Shown here in pieces: positions 34,303 to 36,329 of a stretch of DNA of 36,329 nucleotides. The translations under genes were made by a program, and so were the position numbers. Below the pieces are notes generated by a model, which searched no databases, was not told the origin of the DNA, and saw nothing but the letters and a program-made list of their open reading frames with translations. How positions within the stretch are numbered: the first letter of the stretch is position 1; each line of letters begins with the position of its first letter. This DNA is from Colivivens sp963645405 (GTDB taxonomy: Bacteria > Bacteroidota > Bacteroidia > Bacteroidales > Bacteroidaceae). Where the stretch lies: positions 1-36,329 of the forward strand of contig CAVISR010000017.1 of assembly GCA_963645405.1 (NCBI GenBank), given 5' to 3'.

Positions 34303-34370
34303 AATACGCACAATCGTTCCCAGTTGAACGTCTGATTTAACGTCTGATGACGGAATGGAAAACAAACAAC

Positions 34371-34404
34371 AGAGGCTGCATCAATTGCTGGTGCAGCCTT
34401 TTTT
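34371..34404 (+). terminator. Rho-independent terminator after the M16 gene
   Basis: AGGCTGCA (34373-34380) pairs with TGCAGCCT (34392-34399) around an 11-base loop and runs into six T. It ends the plus-strand block that starts at 25277. Confidence 0.88.
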
Positions 34405-34850
34405 ATGCGATTGTCATTGGGCATGGGTTTTTATTGATGGGTTGAGTAAATGTTCTGGAAATTATCTAAATTACATGCGTTTTACGCATCTTTCTCGAGG
34501 AAATCTGTAGAAAATTGTGATTTTTCTTTGCATTGTTAGTGCCGTTTCAATTATTTATATTATCTTTGCCATGTCACTTCTAACTATGCATTTACTGAAA
34601 GTTACTGCGAAGACCAGTGAAAACCAGTGAAGACTGAATTGAAGAAGACACCACATAATGTAAAAGCGTCATTGATGCTTTGTCGATTGGTCTTTCTTGA
34701 CGTGATTAATTCAAAATTTGTCACGACCTGGAACGACAGACGGGCATAAGTGAAAGCCTGCGTTTATTCGTTTTGTGGTTAGCAACTGAGTAAAAACAGT
34801 TCATTTAGGGGCTTACTGAACTTGAACAAAAGTACACTTATTGCCACATA
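34405..34850. other. Gene-free region before the TM2 cluster
   Basis: No credible gene. Seen are ATGCGT-TTT-ACGCAT (34475-34489, a perfect 6-bp stem with a triloop, followed by T-rich sequence), a TATCTTTG -7-like element at 34561-34568 without a well-spaced TTG, a tandem ACCAGTGAA pair (34613 and 34623, period 10), and an AAAGC/GCTTT inverted repeat near 34663-34681. If the -7 element is real it would transcribe a non-coding RNA or a long leader for the TM2 cluster. Confidence 0.5.
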
Positions 34851-34904
34851 TTGCTTATGGACGAAATAAAAGTAAGTACATTTATACTGAATAATAGAGA
34901 ATAT

Positions 34905-35327
34905 ATGGAACAGGATAAAGTAGACATGTTTATTTTGAAGAAAGGGACATTGTTCCCTTCTCCATTGGTTGCGCACATTAGAGACCGAATGCTGAGAATG
35001 GAAGATGAAAAATGGGGCAAAGTTTCAACTTTACAATTCCGTAATCCAACGATTGCTTTATTGTTGGCTCTTGGGTGCGGTGTTGTCGGAGCAGATCGTT
35101 TTTATTTGGGTGATTGGCTTTTAGGATGTTTGAAGTTATTGTGCTATGTCATTCTTGCAGTGACTGTAGCAGTGTCGGGCTTTATGGGTGGAGACAACTT
35201 GCTTCTGGCGCTATTCATGTTATGGTGTGTTCTCATAGTGCTGCTATGGTACTTTATAGACTTGTTTCTTGTAATGAAGAAAACTAAAGAGTTAAATTAC
35301 AATAAGTTATCAACTATTTTAAATTAG
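34905..35327 (+). CDS. TM2 domain protein 1
   Basis: A small membrane protein. I choose ATG 34905 because the product then starts MEQDKVDMFILKKG, in register with the neighbouring paralogue's MEQQKVDMFIMTNG. That gives 140 residues. An in-frame ATG at 34857 and a TTG at 34851 would lengthen it without a match. The TM2 hallmark GADRFYLGDWLLGCLKL links two hydrophobic helices. A third helix is added by a longer C-terminal region (LLLALFMLWCVLIVLLWYFID) than in the paralogue. Function is unknown. It is followed after 5 bases by its paralogue. Confidence 0.85.
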   Translation: MEQDKVDMFILKKGTLFPSPLVAHIRDRMLRMEDEKWGKVSTLQFRNPTIALLLALGCGVVGADRFYLGDWLLGCLKLLCYVILAVTVAVSGFMGGDNLLLALFMLWCVLIVLLWYFIDLFLVMKKTKELNYNKLSTILN

Positions 35328-35332
35328 ATTTT

Positions 35333-35668
35333 ATGGAACAGCAAAAAGTTGACATGTTCATCATGACAAACGGAGGTAAACTTCCGGAACAAAAAGTTCA
35401 GTTCCTTCGCGAGAAACTGCTCGCTATGGACGATTCAAAGTGGAGTGCACTCTCCATAGTTCAGTTCAAAAATCCAACAACAGCCCTTCTGTTGTCCATT
35501 TTCCTTGGAAGCTATGGTGTTGACCGATTCTACATTGGCGACACAGGTATGGGTGTTGGCAAATTGGTAACTTGTGGTGGTGTTGGAATTTGGACTATCA
35601 TCGATTGGTTCTTAATTTCAAATGCAACCAAAGAACAAAACTACAGCAAACTTCAGGCTTATCTTTAA
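35333..35668 (+). CDS. TM2 domain protein 2
   Basis: A 111-residue paralogue of the gene just upstream. The shared N-terminal soluble part is MEQQKVDMFIMTNGGKLPE. It is followed by SIVQFKNPTTALLLSIFLG, the TM2 motif GSYGVDRFYIGD and a second helix GVGIWTIIDWFLI. The end KEQNYSKLQAYL resembles KELNYNKLSTIL of the first copy, so a tandem gene duplication is clear. The function is not known. The next gene starts within its last 47 bases. Confidence 0.92.
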   Translation: MEQQKVDMFIMTNGGKLPEQKVQFLREKLLAMDDSKWSALSIVQFKNPTTALLLSIFLGSYGVDRFYIGDTGMGVGKLVTCGGVGIWTIIDWFLISNATKEQNYSKLQAYL

Positions 35669-36059
35669 TAGTAAGTCTCAAGTACTCGCCATAATAGCAT
35701 ATACAGTCGTATGCTTATGGCTCTACATAGCTGACGAGGGGGAAACGGCAATAATCGTTTGTCCCTCCAGGCTATTATACGGACTTCCCTGTCCTGGATG
35801 TGGAGTAACACGTGCCACCTTAATTGCTTTTCATGGTGACGTTATAGAAGCCTTGGCATTTAATCCAAACTGTTTGTTTGCAATGGCATTCATATTGGCA
35901 TTCCCAATTGTTATAGGTGTTTCCATTTATAAGAAAGAAGATTATACGACACGCATCTGTAATATGATAAACAACCGTATTAAGAACAAGTTTATTCTAG
36001 CATCTCTCCTCTTTGCAGAGGCCTGTATTTGGATTCACAATATCATACGGGGAATGTGA
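35622..36059 (+). CDS. DUF2752 membrane protein
   Basis: A 145-residue protein of the DUF2752 family, with its hallmark LPCPGCGVTRA near residues 54-64, likely a metal- or disulfide-forming cysteine pair at the membrane. Three hydrophobic helices are seen (about 20-37, 84-103 and 123-140). It starts inside the TM2 gene with a 47-base overlap. No later ATG, GTG or TTG in frame precedes the first helix, so this start is well supported. TM2 and DUF2752 proteins often occur together in Bacteroidota, as far as I recall. Confidence 0.88.
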   Translation: MQPKNKTTANFRLIFNSKSQVLAIIAYTVVCLWLYIADEGETAIIVCPSRLLYGLPCPGCGVTRATLIAFHGDVIEALAFNPNCLFAMAFILAFPIVIGVSIYKKEDYTTRICNMINNRIKNKFILASLLFAEACIWIHNIIRGM

Positions 36060-36329
36060 ATCCAATCTACCATCATCCTTTCCTATTAATTGTGTGTGAT
36101 TGCTCTGATGTAATCCATTCGCACGGCAGGATGTATTCAAGCATAGCTCGCTATGTAGGAGTAGCGTTTCCGTGAAACGCGTCCTGACAACCATTGCTTT
36201 GGTGTGCATTTGACGCAAATGCGCCTCCTAGCCGCCCACTAATTCCCGCGCTCGCTTTAACGCCCTCGGAGAGGGCTAGCTCCTAGCTCGCTTACGCTCA
36301 CTCCATCCGGATGGTAAGTCCTTTCCTTC
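36060..36329. other. Gene-free region with a series of small hairpins
   Basis: No credible gene. Perfect small inverted repeats follow one another: CATAG-CTCG-CTATG (36142-36155), GCGTTTC-CGT-GAAACGC (36164-36180), GCATTTG-ACG-CAAATGC (36206-36222), GCCCTC-GGA-GAGGGC (36262-36276), GCTAG-CTC-CTAGC (36275-36287), and palindrome CCATCCGGATGG (36303-36314). Most have 3-base loops. TAGCTCGCT occurs twice (36145 and 36284). GC content is higher than in other gaps of the window. Confidence 0.75.
36257..36285. repeat. Dispersed repeat, copy 2
   Basis: 27 of 29 bases agree with 70-98. This copy keeps a perfect GCCCTC-GGA-GAGGGC hairpin and an overlapping GCTAG-CTC-CTAGC hairpin. Confidence 0.7.

Noticed and set aside
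34571..34630. Short leader peptide after the TATCTTTG element
   Set aside because: The ATG is only 3 bases past the -7 element, so it would lie upstream of the transcript start.
34851..34904. Longer start (TTG or ATG 34857) for the first TM2 gene
   Set aside because: The extra residues have no match in the tandem paralogue, whose start aligns with ATG 34905.
35997..36218. Minus-strand frame over the DUF2752 end and the hairpins
   Set aside because: The hairpin arms create the frame by chance; it overlaps a supported gene.
36257..36287. Integron attC site
   Set aside because: The TTTAAC-like box has no matching GTTRRRY partner at the right distance, and there is no integrase or cassette.

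Overview
The window looks like chromosomal DNA of a Bacteroidota member, probably order Bacteroidales and Prevotella-like. Four lines of evidence support this. The promoters have the phylum's form (TTG, about 19-20 bases, then TAnnTTTG) and SD-like sites are rare. There is a MurF-Alr fusion. The gene families are typical of the phylum (GSCFA, DUF3127, NptA-like Na/Pi transporter, two-domain M16 peptidase, DprA next to a hotdog thioesterase). The fumarate reductase is the type with one 5-TM cytochrome b. Genus and species cannot be fixed from sequence alone. No tRNA, rRNA, CRISPR array, transposase or phage gene was seen. This is core housekeeping DNA with a few accessory genes.

Layout. 1-4088 is a minus-strand block: rpsO, then dnaN - exonuclease - coaC - coaB, where the normally fused CoaBC is split into two overlapping genes. 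4233-4613 is a divergent OB-fold DUF3127 gene with an SSB-like acidic tail. 4870-10358 (minus) holds a secreted pectinesterase, a GatB/YqeY-domain protein and the fumarate reductase operon frdCAB. 10480-15814 (minus) holds a Na/Pi symporter-PhoU protein, a GSCFA protein, MurF-Alr and a small unknown ORF. 15917-16915 (+) is a uridine-kinase-like nucleoside kinase lacking the usual N-terminal region. 17323-21446 (minus) is a glycyl-radical operon: a trans-4-hydroxy-L-proline dehydratase (HypD, all remembered active-site residues present), its radical-SAM activase, and a translationally coupled orphan ABC ATPase. 21833-34302 (+) holds an acyl-CoA ligase, hotdog thioesterase, dprA, a large TPR protein paired with an outer-membrane barrel, nadB and an M16 peptidase. 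34905-36059 (+) is a small membrane-protein cluster (TM2, TM2, DUF2752). 36060-36329 is gene-free and full of small hairpins; it ends with a repeat also found at 70-98.

How the genes work together. FrdCAB gives anaerobic fumarate respiration with succinate output. HypD would turn collagen- or cell-wall-derived hydroxyproline into pyrroline-5-carboxylate; proC is not in the window. NadB supplies quinolinate precursor and CoaB/CoaC supply coenzyme A. MurF-Alr makes the peptidoglycan precursor. DnaN, the exonuclease, DprA and perhaps DUF3127 serve DNA metabolism.

Most unusual signal. The gene-free stretches are built from short, degenerate tandem duplications, with units of about 10-80 bp. At five genes (DUF3127, murF-alr, the Na/Pi transporter, the nucleoside kinase and the acyl-CoA ligase) the duplicated unit includes the last codons and stop codon, so the 3' end of the gene is 'echoed' downstream. 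The acyl-CoA ligase has seven units in a row, several of which fold as tiny hairpins. I know of no described system that matches this. Mutational slippage is the simplest explanation, and an RNA-level role at mRNA 3' ends is the interesting alternative.
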